Shown piece by piece: positions 38,401 through 50,984 of a stretch of 64,000 bases of DNA; positions within the stretch are counted from its first letter, which is position 1, and the number at the start of each line of letters is the position of its first letter. The notes under the pieces are model-generated. The model was given only the letters and a program-made list of their open reading frames with translations. It did not search any database and was not told where the DNA came from. The stretch comes from Pseudoscleropodium purum (taxonomy: Eukaryota > Streptophyta > Bryopsida > Hypnales > Brachytheciaceae). Location: assembly GCA_963969395.1 (NCBI GenBank), contig OZ017796.1, positions 31,858,243-31,922,242 on the forward strand, written 5' to 3'. The position numbers were made by a program, and so were the translations under genes.

Positions 38401-40106
38401 ATAAGATTCCCGTTTTCTAAGGTTCAGTGTCCTTCAACTACTAAGCACTCCATGCCACTCCGATGAATCAATCAAAGAAAGCAAATAACGCAATCCACCT
38501 TTTCAGCCAATCCCAGATACCCATGAGGGGAGACACACCTGCATCCAGCCCTTCCATTCTTCCGTTTGGTGCCGATTCAAGTAGAGAATAGACTTTCCAG
38601 TTGCAGCTGATTTATCAACGTGCTTCTTCAGTGACGTCAGGGCGGACGCCAGAACCAACAGGAGGTACAAAAATATAAATAGATCCCTGCTATATTGCTG
38701 AACAACACATTTGGAAGTCAGGTCACTCACATAACAGGAAATAAAGGAAAATATGTTGAATGAAAGACCAAGTAGTCCATGAATGACCATAATCAGTCAC
38801 GTCTTCGCAAACTTCACTGCAGAAAGTGGTTGGAAATGGAGCCACATATGGGAACACTCGGTGATTACCTTTTTCGATGAAGCAAAGACGTCGGTTCGAT
38901 CACAAATGTAATAGAAGCAGAGGAGGCCCAGAAATTCAGCACTGCAAACAAAAGATAAAAAAACGATCCCTTTACAATAACTCACAGGTTCCAGGATACA
39001 TGTTCATATCGCAACCACAAGGACTGTCGAATCGAATAAAAAGCACATGCACGTGCAAAACCTTGCCCATGTTATTAAAGCATCAAAATAATTTAAAATA
39101 CACACTGTAGTAAAATGTGTGATGGAGATCACGGTGAATAACTATTTCGAAATGGGATAAGCTTTCAGCAATATTTAGGTGATTGCTGTCATGCAAGCCT
39201 GAACATCACACTCATAACCCCCCAAAATGTATCGAATGATAACTAAAGATGATACAAAAGAATCATTGGGAAATTAAATCTCTGTTTCAACAACCCATAA
39301 CACTCTGAATGCAAGGAGTCTTACATAGCTCTCAAAGTGAGGCGGTTCTCCACCAGAAAGGCCTCGTTTAAAGTTAAAAACCTGGAAGCCCACCGCAAAA
39401 CTCCAGTTCATTAAAATTCAATATCTTAAGCACGAATAATATTAAACCAGCAACCGAGCGCCTTTTAAAGACACTCATCTGAATCAACATGAATATAAGT
39501 GTCCTACTTGATTAGGGATGCCCGGACTGAAGCAGGTCCAGCTCTAACACTTCCGTTTAAGGGAAGACCGGCCTCGAGTAGAGCAGCACTCTCCTCAGCT
39601 TTGGCCGGTTCATTATTCAACTCCTCCAGATTCACATCAGAGTGTCTGAGACAAACAGGCCTTGAGCAAAATTAGATATTTTTTTTCACAACCAGAATAT
39701 TCGAGTCCACAGGAATTGAGTCTTTTGTATCAAGCTAACTTCATCTTCTTTCTTGAAATTTCTTTAAGAATGTGATTAAAAGTCGAAGGAGACCAAAAAT
39801 AGGTAGTACTTATACGTATTATCGCCAACAAGAATGTATAAAATTGGATAAGGTGCAGGTGAACAAATCCCCGGTCTATGCGTCTCAAAATATACTTGTA
39901 TGCTCACTACACTTGGATTCGAGACTAAATCAAAAGACTAAATCATGGTGACAGTATGTAACTTACACTTTGCTCGCAGGAGGGAGTTTCTTAAAGTCCA
40001 GGATTTCGGCGTAAATCCACGCAGTAATCAAGGGCATAAATCCGAGAAAGAACGCCACCTGATTATTCAACCACGCAACAATAGAGAGTGAATAAGTAAA
40101 CAGCAT
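35430..40106 (-). CDS. RWA: RWA-type (Cas1p-like) polysaccharide O-acetyltransferase of the Golgi
   Basis: REDUCED WALL ACETYLATION proteins are polytopic Golgi proteins needed for O-acetylation of xyloglucan, xylan and pectin. Exons on the minus strand: 39967-40106, 39508-39645, 39325-39381, 38869-38941, 38539-38697, 37983-38132, 37616-37871, 37183-37301, 36912-36998, 36657-36745, 36372-36434, 36153-36209, 35911-36007, 35614-35772 and 35430-35438. All phases agree and give 550 residues, close to the family's usual length. Diagnostic blocks are [34 protein letters not shown] (176-189), [62 protein letters not shown] and [18 protein letters not shown]. The start ATG at 40106 reads straight into [13 protein letters not shown] without an intron. 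If the last intron is retained, the frame runs to 35503 and adds 36 residues for 584 in total. The luminal esterase-like half of animal CASD1 is absent, as is normal in plants. Confidence 0.95.
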
Positions 40107-40628
40107 GTCGAACTCTCACCACACAGGTAGCATCTGCAAAAACGGGCCTGAAGAGAAGAATCCGAGAGCATCGGATGGACGGTAGAAAAAACAATCCACC
40201 CCAAATTCCTGACAGCAGTCTGTCCCGCACCGGAAAACCTAGCATTCCTCTACGCCTGTCGAGAAGGCTTAAACTGTGTCGGTAATGAAAAATGCGAAAC
40301 GAATTAAAAATAAGAGGACAGATGAAGTTAGAATAAGTTAACGCAGATCCAAAATCCTTAAAAGCGTTTCCATGAAAGGATCATCCCGTCAGACTCTGAC
40401 AACGGATCCAGGAGCCAAGGCTGTAGAAATGTGAGCGAATTGTCTTAATCACTACAGGGGAGCTCCGAGCTGTAACGAGATCTCGTCACAGGAGAACGGC
40501 ACCCGCTCTTGTACAGGCTCCGTTTTATAGAAGATCGTCGTCTATTCCTTCTCCATTCTATGGCCAGAAGTGGCAAGAGATGATCTTTTCAGACAATTTA
40601 CTAAAATCTCATCCAGTTTACAAGTTCA

Positions 40629-41072
40629 AGGACACATAGTACACCCCTGAGACTTGAGAATGTCCTCCTAGTCAAAACATGAATCACTCCAAGCAGCCTT
40701 TACGCCTTCGAGAATGTCGCAGGGCCTGTCTCCTGGCGTTTCTAAACTGCGGGGATCCTCACGGATGGTATTCACAGTGACTCTCTGTTTCGTTCTGCCA
40801 GAGGCACAGTCAACATCCTACGCCACGAGGACATCACGCGAGGACACATAATGCAGTCCTAAAACTTGAGAATTATCCATCCAAGTCATAACATGAATCA
40901 CTCCAAAGATTCTCTAATCCCTTAAAAATGCCGCAAGGCCTGTCTCCAGGCGTTTCTACTCTTCCCTCGTCCTCGCGAATGGTTTTCTTCACAGAACCTC
41001 TCTGTTTCACACTCGCTACTCGTCAACAAAAACTTACAAAAAAAATCGCTTACAATCAATGTCCTACGTCAC
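40629..41072. repeat. Local direct duplication (~210-230 bp) upstream of RWA
   Basis: 40629-40832 and 40840-41072 share, in order, ggacacata, acttgagaat, aacatgaatcactccaa, a gcctgtctcc.ggcgtttct block, cgaatgg/cggatgg and tctctgtttc. Identity looks like 75-80%. It lies 0.5-1 kb upstream of the RWA start, in GC-richer DNA that continues to about 41.75 kb and probably contains its promoter and leader. Confidence 0.7.
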
Positions 41073-42001
41073 AATGCAAAGCAGCAGCACAAACCAACCT
41101 GACCGGCCGAAATCTCTTCCGCCCGGACCCCTTCCCCGGCTATACTTTCGAGCGCATCCATCTTTTCCAAACTCTCTCAACAACAATGCGACCGATCTAT
41201 TCTCGGATCTGCTCCCCACAGCGTCACACCTCCCTGCCAAACTCACACGCAACACTCTCCTAAGCTTAGACCAGCATTCCCCCTGCACCAGATCTCGAAA
41301 ACCGCCCCGCGCAGCTGCACAACGCCGCAACCTCCACACACGACTGGAACTCCGCAAGTCCGCATCATTCCGCGACCATCTCCCCTCGCCCCGGAATAGG
41401 TCACACGCGGGAACGAGCAGCAGGCGCCCAAAGCATGCCCAAACGGAAAATTGATGCACACGCTCGCGATGGCCTCGATAGGTAGCTCACATTGCAATCG
41501 TGTTAACCTCCCCGGGGGAAACGCCTCTCGCTTTTCTCTCGCTCTCGCTCTTACCGTCCCCTCTACATCACCATCGCCACGGAACGACGACTGCGACAAC
41601 AACCACGACGCTCGACGCTCTTGACTGCATCCCAACGCGCAAGCAGACGGAGCACGGACGAACGACGACGAATGACGACAGAAATATGACGGAGCTCTCG
41701 GACGAATAGAGACGAAACCACGACGACGACGAGAAACGCGAAGTCATCCGTCGTCCGTGTAGTCTCGACGAGTGGATGTTTTTCATCTCGTGTTGGACCT
41801 TTTGCTTCTGGATGAGTAACTCTATCATTCACAGGATTTCGCCAACGAAACGATGTAATTCATCCCCCAAACGAATGCCAGTGTGGTTCATCCATTGGAC
41901 GAATGCTCGGGCTCTCGAGTCTTCCGATGATTTCATGTACCCTAATTCTACCCTAGCATCTCTTAGATCTTGAACGAGCTTCGATTTCAGAAACACTAGT
42001 A

Positions 42002-42025
42002 ACTTAACTTAAGCTTAAGTTAAGT
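42002..42025. repeat. Perfect 24 bp palindrome
   Basis: The half-site ACTTAACTTAAG is followed at once by its exact complement, centred between 42013 and 42014, with no loop. Confidence 0.9.
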
Positions 42026-42570
42026 CTGAGTTCGCATCTTGGTTTTCATGGGACTGATTTGATGGGGATTTGCTTCTTATAATTCCTCTGTCAGTGAGGG
42101 ATTGTATGATCGGTTTGGAGTTTGGAAATAAGGGAAATAAGGTTGAGCTTAAGTACTTCAGTTCTTGGGTGGAGGATTCTTCCAGAAAAGAGGCTAATAA
42201 TATCTATAAGTGGTGTTGCAACAAAAGCGTAGCCCAGTGAGTACGGGGAGGGAGGGAAGGAGGGCGGAGGGGGGACAGTACCCAATTATAGGACATGATT
42301 GGGTGCCTGATATGAGCAATGAAAGGCGCACCGGACTTGGGTTGGGTGGATGGAATGGGGACCGCGGGACTCTCCCTCCCTCTGGTTTATTGCTCTCGCG
42401 GGCTGATCATTGGACTACTCTGTTTATACGCAAGTCCAGCTTGGCAGCTTCGCAGACTGCCGGGAACAGAAGGGGACAGAGTTCCCGGTATCTTACTTCA
42501 GTTCACTTCACTTCAGTACGGCTGCAGTGATGTACAGTTTTTATCCATGACGCCTCAAAAATAGCCCAGG

Positions 42571-42993
42571 GAGGATTGACCCCTCTATTGCCCAGTCAGA
42601 GGGTAAATGTCAAAATTGCCCCCTACTTGGTCTGCGATGACCCTAAACTACCGGATGATGGTCGTGAGGTACCCAAACCGAATGGCATGGTTGCAGGTTC
42701 GATACCTGGTGGCAGCAGGTTCGATACCTGGCATGAAATCAGCCTCTCTTCTAGACGGCCCCCTTGCAATGTGTTTCCTCAACATGCTTGTATCAAAAAA
42801 AAAAAAAAAAAAAAAAATTGTCCCCTATTTTGTGCTGCTTAAATTTTATATTTCATTGCATCCCTCGACTAATTGGGGGTATCTAATTGCAAATATGAAT
42901 TCAAAATTTGCAAATTTTATCATGTGTGGCAAATAAAAAATTTCAGGGTTTTCTACAAGGATAAAACAAGGGGCAATAGAGGGGTCAATCCTC
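42571..42993. mobile_element. MITE-like element with perfect 23 bp terminal inverted repeats
   Basis: The arm at 42571-42593 (GAGGATTGACCCCTC, then TATTGCCC) is exactly complementary to 42971-42993. Similarity outside the arms fades at once, and I see no clear target duplication. It has no coding capacity and contains a SINE (42615-42827). Without the SINE it would be about 220 bp, a normal MITE size. Confidence 0.75.
42615..42827 (+). mobile_element. tRNA-type SINE with A-tail, inserted in the MITE
   Basis: An imperfect 11 bp target duplication flanks it: ATTGCCCCCTA (42615-42625) and ATTGTCCCCTA (42817-42827). A tail of 23 A precedes the right copy (42795-42817). About 35 bases separate an A-box-like tggtcgtgagg from GGTTCGATACC, a good match to the RNA polymerase III B-box. 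The B-box block gcaggttcgatacctgg is duplicated in tandem. Features follow known plant SINEs; the family is not identified. Confidence 0.7.
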
Positions 42994-43024
42994 TCTAGCT
43001 CACCTTCAAATATGGTCACTGTTA

Positions 43025-43823
43025 ATCACTAAACGCTCAAGCCTTTCTAAGTGTATTTTGACTATGAAAAAAGAGCATGGGTTTATAGTTATCTCCAATG
43101 AAGCAAAAAAAAAAAATTCAAAATTCATCGATACAGATGTTTAAAGAGCTTGCTTATTAGTATGAATACCAATTTCTTAGTGCAAAATTGCATAAGAGTT
43201 GTGAAATGTAAGTTTTTTATTTTTAGTATGTTGCCCACAATGTTTCAGAAATTTGCACATAAAAGTTTTTTGGGATTGGAAGTGACATGAACGACTACAA
43301 ATTGTATTGGAACACTAAAATGCACTTTCAAAAAACTTAATTTCACATGAAAAGTCATTAAATTCATTACACAATCCACCTTGCAATTATTGACGTCCAA
43401 TTTTTTTTTTTATAAGTATTGAATCACAAATAACTCCAAATCAACACTTGCATGTCCCAATTTTCAATGGTGAAAATCATGAAAACACTTTACTCTTTCC
43501 ATTGGGATCATTTTCAAAGCAAATGGATATATACAAGTTTTTAGATCTCAAATCAAGTGAAATTGACAAACTTTGTGTAAAATTGGAAAATGAAGTAAAA
43601 TTAGTAAACTTTATTCTTCTACTAATAGACATATATGGCTTTGGAGAGACCTCTCAACAATCAATTATGTACTTTTTTCACTGAAAAATGAAAGTTTTCA
43701 ATACTTGACTCTAAAAACTTCTTGAAAAAAAATTTTAAATGGTCAAAGCAATTTAATTCCCCACACCAAAATGAGCTTGAAATTTCAAATCGACCATATA
43801 TGGTCATTAAGGCAATTAGGGGT
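43025..43823. mobile_element. Possible TA-flanked element sharing family I ends
   Basis: The right end AATTAGGGGT is followed by TA (43824-43825) as in family I. The left end after TA (ATCACTAAACG) is a poor inverse match. The interior shows no clear homology to copies A to E. Confidence 0.3.
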
Positions 43824-44906
43824 TAAGGTAGGGCACATTGAACTTCCTATAGAACTTCCTATTTAAAATAGAAGTAAGTTACCTATTTCAAATAACTTAA
43901 GCATTTTAACCTATATGATGTAGGAAACTTGTGGAGAAACTCAATTTAATGTGTGCAAAAATAAGAATGAGGAAGAATGAAAAAAAAAGGATTTTTCTCT
44001 ATAAGAATGAATATTTTATTCTTTATAAATTGGTGGATTTTTCATCCGGATCCATTCTGGTTTTGTAGACTCACCTATTATGGATAGCTTTAGTACTTCT
44101 CTCTAAGCCAAAAAGGGAGAGAGATGTGTAGACGAAAATGTACAAACAATTAATCTATTTCAATGAATAGTGCATTCAACTATTGTCCACAATAGATCAG
44201 CCATTGCAGGGGGCCTATTCAAAATAGATACTTCTACCATAGTGAGTGGCTCCAAAAGTAGCCCTCTTCTTCAAACAAACCCTATAGGGGGCTCTAAAAT
44301 GATCAATAAGTAGTTCTCAAAATGAACTGCCAACAATGTGAGAGCATAATTTAGACTTGTTATATATTGCTTCATACTTCTCCAATGGATGGAATAAGAG
44401 CAAGAAGGATCCATTTCAATGCCAAGGTGTGCCTATTTAATTTTTCTAAATGAGAATTGATTGCCTAGTTGCCTTCTTACAAATGTTAAAAGCATGTAGG
44501 GTCCGTTTAAGTTTAGTAAAGGTCACATTTAGAACCCTTGTGTATTACTTTTTGAATGCAATAGTGCTTGTTTTTGGTCAAGCCATGTCTTTTTTCAAAC
44601 TACATGTGAGTGGGCTTTGCAAGGCCTATGATCAAGATTAGGTGCCTATAACAAAATTCTTTGGAAATTTATAAGTAATTCATAAATGCTCCAAAAAATA
44701 TGAAACCACTTGTATTAGATTCCACATTGATTTTTCTTCAAGTGAGAAATAAGGAAAAATAATTTTGGGCACCTAAAAGACATCAAAAAGATCCAACAGC
44801 CTTTTAAAGGGCCACTTTTTGAGCTACCTACCTTAGGCCTTTGGAAGTTCTCAACGTACCGAAATTGAAGAACTTTTATTTTATTAGGGTTTGATTGGAG
44901 TATGTT

Positions 44907-44922
44907 GGGGGGGGGGGGGGGG
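44907..44922. repeat. Homopolymer of 16 G
   Basis: An uninterrupted G16 in AT-rich DNA, possibly length-variable or affected by sequencing error. Confidence 0.9.
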
Positions 44923-46175
44923 CATTAAGGTTTATATGTCTTTTTTTTAGGGAGAGATCTAAATTTTTCCAAAAGAAATCTTATAAATCCATCCATTTAT
45001 GCCTTTCAATTAGTTAGTTTGTTATGTTTGTTTTGTTTTATTTGTGTGTTTGTTATGTTGAGATCTATAGAACCATGCGTTCCTTGGTCACATCTTTCAC
45101 ACCATTAGAAAGCCCTTGGAGAGGTGCATGGGCTTTATTTTGTGATATTTCAACCTAAGGTGTGAAAGTTATTGAATTTCAAAGTTTTTATGAAATAAGA
45201 AAATGACTTTTATTTTTATTTTGGTTTCGGCAACAACTTAGGGCACACTAGAAGGTTCTCAAGGCAAGTTGTCATCTCTCTTGGCCCCGTTCCATAGTAC
45301 GTAATAGTGGGGTAGTAGGCCATGCCTAGCCTTACTACTTTCTTTGCTAATTAATAGTGTTTGATACTAAATTGCCTATTTGAAAAATGTGAAAACGTAG
45401 AGTAATTTAGGAATTCAAGTACAAGGATTTCATAATCAATCATCCCATCCCATATCCCATAATAATTAGGGTTGGCAAGAAATATTCTAAAAAATAAATG
45501 TCATAATATCGGAATTAGAAGATTTTGGGGGCCTCTAGATGCCTGTGAGTTATCACAACCTACGAACACAAGAAATAGGTTTGGCACAGCAGTCTGACGT
45601 GGCCGAGACCCTACTATGTCATTGATAAAAATAAAAAATAAAAATTTGCATTTGGAAACTAAATTTTTTTTTAATGAATTTTTTTTTTGACAATGGGTTG
45701 TTCCCCTTGCTGATGGGAATAGCTACGAGGAACAATTGTAGGGGAACATGCCCCAAACAAGCTTCTAGACCCCCCAAAACTCTTCTAATGGGGCCATTTC
45801 AAGCCCATTTCTGGCGCTATTCTCCTTGCAACCAGAGAACAACCAATGTCAAAAAAAAAATTTAATTTTAAAATGAAAAAAAAAGTTGAAAAAAATTTGG
45901 GTTTTTTTTGAAAAAAAGTATTATTGTATTACATTGCAATCACTGTGCCACATCAAACAGCTAATATGGCAAGTTTCCATGATCTAAAAAACTTAGAGAA
46001 CTCATAGCCTTTGAAAGTAGCTAAATTTCTTCAAATGTTTTGTAAAGGAAAAGAAATTATGTAAATCTTTTCCATATTTAATAACCACCCAAAATTATTT
46101 TTCAAAGAAAATTAAATATTCAACAAGATGTCAACTTAATAACTAGACACAGTATTATTGCAATGTCCACACTTA

Positions 46176-46902
46176 ACCTAGAAAGGATGTCAAAGATATT
46201 TTATCTCCTTTGGATGGTTAATTAGGCTTTGTGCATATTAAAAAATGAATGATTTTCATCCAAGTCTTTCTATTCAACTTTATTAATGCTATAACCACAT
46301 CATTGAGTTAAGTTCAAGACATTTTTTTTTATTTTTTAAATTTATATGTAGTGGTTTCTCAAAAAAATGGTACACTATCTAATGTATTTCAATGTATTAA
46401 ACTTTTGTCCCTTAAATCTTGATTCAAACATTCCAAACGAATTTTTTTGCTTCTAATGAGAAAAATAACAAAATGAAGCTTTTAAAGTCCATGTTTTACT
46501 CCATTTGAAAATTTTGAATTTTTTTGAAAAATTAGTATTTTAGTGAAGTTTGAAGTTGAATATCTATAACCACATTTCTAAATATGGAATGACATGGAAA
46601 TTTCTTTTATACTACAATGTTGTACACTATAATGTACTTTTGTTCCAAAAAATTTAGATTTTTTAAGAATGATTTGTATTCATATGAATTTTCTTCATTT
46701 TTACATCAAAAATACATGGTAATTTGAAATTTTCACAAAAAAATTTGAAACTAGTTTAGAACAAATATAATACATGTAATTTCATCTTTCAAAAGTAAAA
46801 CAAAAAAATTCACCCATAAATAGAGAAAAAATGGAAGATACAAAGTGAAGGACTTTCAAGTTTGACTTCGATCATGGTCATAAGCTTTGTCCTTTAGGGG
46901 GG
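46176..46902. mobile_element. Family II TA-flanked inverted-repeat element (727 bp)
   Basis: The left end ACCTAGAAAGGATGTC follows TA. The right end TTTGTCCTTTAGGGGGGT is followed by TA. The termini resemble family I, but the interior is different (a ggatggttaattaggctttgtg block near the left; a tacatggtaatttgaaattt block near the right). Diverged relatives occur at 50985-51702 and 720-1010. Confidence 0.55.
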
Positions 46903-46959
46903 TAACACCTAAGTGCCCCAAGGACCAAAAGTATCCCCACATAGTCAAGGAGTCCAACT

Positions 46960-47420
46960 TGAAGTGCTGTAACTTTTTGCACCCAATGTCCAAATTTGAT
47001 AAAAACATATAAAAAAATTGTTGAAAATTTTGTATTCTCTCTTCTAATTTGTATGATAAAAATTTCCAATCAATCCAAGAAATATTGATTTTTTAGGAGC
47101 CATCCAAAGTTCCTGGGGTCAATTTGGGTTCACCAAATTGCATTTTGATAGTTACAAACTTTAGAGGCTTGTATATTTTTCATCCAATGTTTGTGGTAAA
47201 ATCTTCATGTCAATCCAAGTTGTTTTGAATGTGTGGGAACCATTTGAAGTTCAAAATCTGGACATTTTTGGATTACAATGAACTTTGGTGGTTTGTTCCT
47301 TCTTTCATACAATGTTCGCTTAATTCCAATATCTTTGGGGGAAATTTTGCACATACTAATCTAGTTAGTGTGGTTAAAATTTTATATCAATCCAAGAACT
47401 TATGAGTACCTAAGAAACAT
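46960..47420. repeat. Degenerate tandem repeat, three units of ~130-160 bp
   Basis: The phrase atcaatccaag preceded by a ggttaaaattt-like block, with a gggaaccatttgaagttc-like block after the first two, recurs at about 47050, 47200 and 47370. It starts directly beyond the family II element. Confidence 0.45.
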
Positions 47421-47904
47421 TTTAGTAGAAGGAAGTTTAACCTTAGATGTGTTTTTAGCAACTTCTTTTGTTATTTTTGTTATTTCAAAGCCATTTTGCA
47501 GACACAATGATTCATTTGAAGGACGGTTTTTTTTCCACTAATATATTTGTATGTTGATTATGAAGCACTTTATAGTTTAAAGTTTTTCATTTGAGTACAT
47601 TTACAGATTAAATTTCATCTCCAAATTTGTTGCTAAGAAAATTTCACCATCCTTTTTCAACACTCAAATATTAATATCTTACAATTTATGTGATCAAATG
47701 ATTCTAAATTTCAATTCACATCATCTACAACTCCTACACTACAAAATTGTACAGTTGAGATTTCTAGACCTTAATGACATTTAGACCTTTATACACTTTA
47801 AAAGCAATGATATTTTTAAACCCCAAAAGGCCATCCACAAAAGTCTCTAAATGAGGATTTAATTCCTAAGTTTTGATAAGCTCTTTGTTATGCTTCTTTT
47901 CTAC

Positions 47905-48060
47905 CAACAGTCATTACCGGGCCACGTTACAGTCGCCGGCATTCTCCACGGCAAGCTTGCATGAATTTGGGGGGAGTTTTGCCGGTCTTAACTTACAAAG
48001 GGAATGGTAGGTGAGAGCGAAGCGTGCCACGGAGTATATATATATATTTTATTAGTACTA
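47905..48060. other. Isolated GC-rich patch with a TATA-like run
   Basis: About 140 bp with accgggccacgtta, cgccggcattctccacgg and gagcgaagcgtgccacgg stands out from surrounding DNA, then meets tatatatatata at 48036-48047. No ORF, tRNA or snRNA signature was recognised. It might be a relic promoter or leader. Confidence 0.35.
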
Positions 48061-50984
48061 CCCAGTGACTTTTTCGTCCAATAATATAAGTTCTCTCAGT
48101 CAGCTACTCAGCTAACGTCTCATGATGAGTGAAATTGAATCATACCGTCTTGAAAATCAACTGATGGTTTTATTAGTTCCATAAATAATGTGACAAACTT
48201 TTAGTCTTCTAAACTTAGTGCTTCAGTTTCATTTGTTTTAAAAAAATAAAAAATAAATCTTCAGATTCCAACTGAAGACCCAACTGTAAGTTCTATTTGT
48301 TAAAATAGTTTAGCTGTATCCATTTCTATACCTTTTTGACTCTCTTGAAGTGTTCCAAATGTGACACGATCCTTATTCCCTAAATGCCCATGGCCTATTG
48401 TGAGCTTCTTGGAATTTGCTCTAAATTGAACAAAATGCCAATATTTTGATAAGTTGTATCAATTTTTTAAAATTGTAACCATACAAATTCAAACCAAACA
48501 TATTAGAGATCTCATAGGAAAAGAAAACACAACAATATCACTTATGGCATGAAAGATTATAATGTTTAATCATGAGGGGTGTTAAAATTGCAGAAGTGGT
48601 GTGAAGTCTTTCAATCCTCTTTTCACAAGTCGAATCTAAAAAGTTGGTGACCAAAAATATATGAAGTTAAAGGGCCTAACATGTATAACTCCAATCAATT
48701 TATGACTTCTCAAAATCTATTCTATAATTTTTTTTAAATGAATGTTGAATGTGATTCTTTCTCCAAGATCTAGTGTATTTGAGGCTCATTTCCAAGAGCT
48801 CTCAATACTACAAGAAGTGAAGATTGCAATGTGTATCCTTGCACAAAATCTTGAATAGAAAAATCACTATCATTTCTTTTCAAGATCAAATTTTTGATGG
48901 TAAAACTAGACTTTAAGAAGAAATTTTCAAAAATATAAACTACTATAAATAGCAACTTGGTTAGGTTTTATTTAACTTCAAAGTTTTGCAAACACCAAAT
49001 TTTGGTGCCTCACACATCTAGGGGCTAAATGCCCAGTCAACCATTTTATGGTCATTGTCCAATTCATGGGCTACCCAAATCTTTATAAATTACTTTCTTT
49101 GAAATTTTATATATCTCTTATGTAGTTTGTCAAGGTGATTTTTCAAAGTTGAACACTACAAATAATGCTCATTGTAGACGGTCTTGGAAGAGAAATCTAA
49201 ACAATCAAAGGGGAAGTGGGCAAGGGTTTGATTGGTTGGAGCATATAGTGATTAGGCAGGGTCATGTGAAATTTTTGTTTTCACACTATATTCTTCACTT
49301 GATTGCAAGGCTCTAAAAACAATCTTCCATTGCTCCAATCCTTGTAAAAAATAGCATGCATGATCTAAACTCTAGAAGGACACCATTGACACAAAGTGTC
49401 CAATGGATGACAAAGAATCTTTCTATGTAAGACAAGAGTGTATGTATAAAAAGGAGAGGTCTTGCATAGTAGTTTGACCTCTAATGAATGCTTTTGGGAT
49501 TTTTTAAACATTCAAATGATTCACATAGTACCAACATGAATGATATCTATGATGACCAACCCGTCCTTCTAGGATTAACTATTTGTGATTGCATTTGTTC
49601 AAAAATGGCAAACTCTTCTTTTGTAAAAATTTGAGAGATGGATCTCCAAGATCATTTTGCTTTTGAAAAAGGGTTGTTGCTTTTGAAAAAACTTAACTTT
49701 GACTAAAGAGATCTTGAAATTTGTATGGGCACAATCTTCGAAAATTAAAGGGTAGACTAACTTGATAGTTTTGAACAAGATTCTTTTTGCTATATTATTT
49801 CTTTTTAGGATGGCTCCAACATTACACATGCCACAACATGGCTGAAAAATAATAGAGCATGTAATGAATGTTTTGGATCTTTAGTGAATAATCTTAAGTC
49901 ATTTTGAAGGTGCTTAAAAAATGTACCTATAGAACACTTTGAAAATTCATGCAAAAAATACAAAATTTCTCCCAAAATTATGATTTTCATTTAATTTATG
50001 ATTTTCATTTGTCTCCAAAATTTAAAAAAACAAACTAGTAGGAATTTCAATGTCTTCTATACATATTATCTTAAATAAATGATTCAAGATATTTCTACCT
50101 TAAAACCTTGATATTTTTTCACAAACTACTTCTAGATGAAGCAAAATGCTTATCCATATTGATTTACAAGAAAGTGACTACAAGTAGAACCTCTTTTATT
50201 GCAACATCTTATAATGCATAATATGTAATAAGAGAGTTCACAAAGAGTAGTTGGGCTTGCACATATAGTCAAGATGGAGAGACATATATTCATATGGCCC
50301 CTCTAGGAAAGACATGTGTTCCTATGAACTCTTTTAATTGCATAAACCACTCTTAGTGCATAGTCCTGGTAGCATGCATTAACAGAGGTTCTACCTCTCT
50401 TATTATTACCCATAAATCATTACTTGCATTGACCATGACCATATTGCAATTGCAAGGGCAACTTCGCACTCCAAAGCAAAGTAGAATGCTCTAGAATTGG
50501 CCTATCCTATAAGCATCCTTTATGTAAATATAAATTTAAAAGTTGATATTTAATTTTAAAAATTGTATAACAGTTAAAGTAATTACACTTAATGCACCTA
50601 ATCACAACTTATTTCTAAAACATCCTCTTATAGATTCTTGCCAAAATATACACTCTATTTACAAAGCCTAAGGTCGATAGATGACACATGTCCTTTGCAC
50701 TTTGAAGGTTTATAGTTTATTCAAACCATGTTCCCCCTAACCTCAAACCTTTATTTGAAGAATTTTAGGTTGTATTACCTTACACATTTTGTAGATAAGA
50801 TAAGACAAGAATATTATTACATTCAACTTCAACAAACATTAAAACTAATTATAAAACCATCTACATTCTTTGATCCAAAAAGTATTATTTTCTACAATAT
50901 TCAAAATACTATCATATAAGGTCGAAAAGCATCCTTCAATAATTGGTCTACAACACAATATTCTAGATATGAAAATTCTATAAA

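Noticed and set aside
35503..40106. First impression of an EXS/PHO1-type transporter
   Set aside because: Blocks such as [23 protein letters not shown] and [18 protein letters not shown] are specific to RWA/Cas1p-like proteins.
40063..40245. Minus-strand ORF at the RWA 5' end, and an ATG at about 40140 followed by an intron
   Set aside because: It is in the wrong frame for RWA. An ATG at 40106 reads straight into the conserved N-terminus without an intron.
41059..41459. Overlapping ORFs of 131 codons on both strands
   Set aside because: Both strands are open because the DNA is GC-rich. No motif; it overlaps the local duplication and probable RWA promoter or leader.
42686..42740. tRNA gene suggested by GGTTCGATACC
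   Set aside because: No acceptor stem or cloverleaf can be formed. The A-tail and target duplication identify a SINE.
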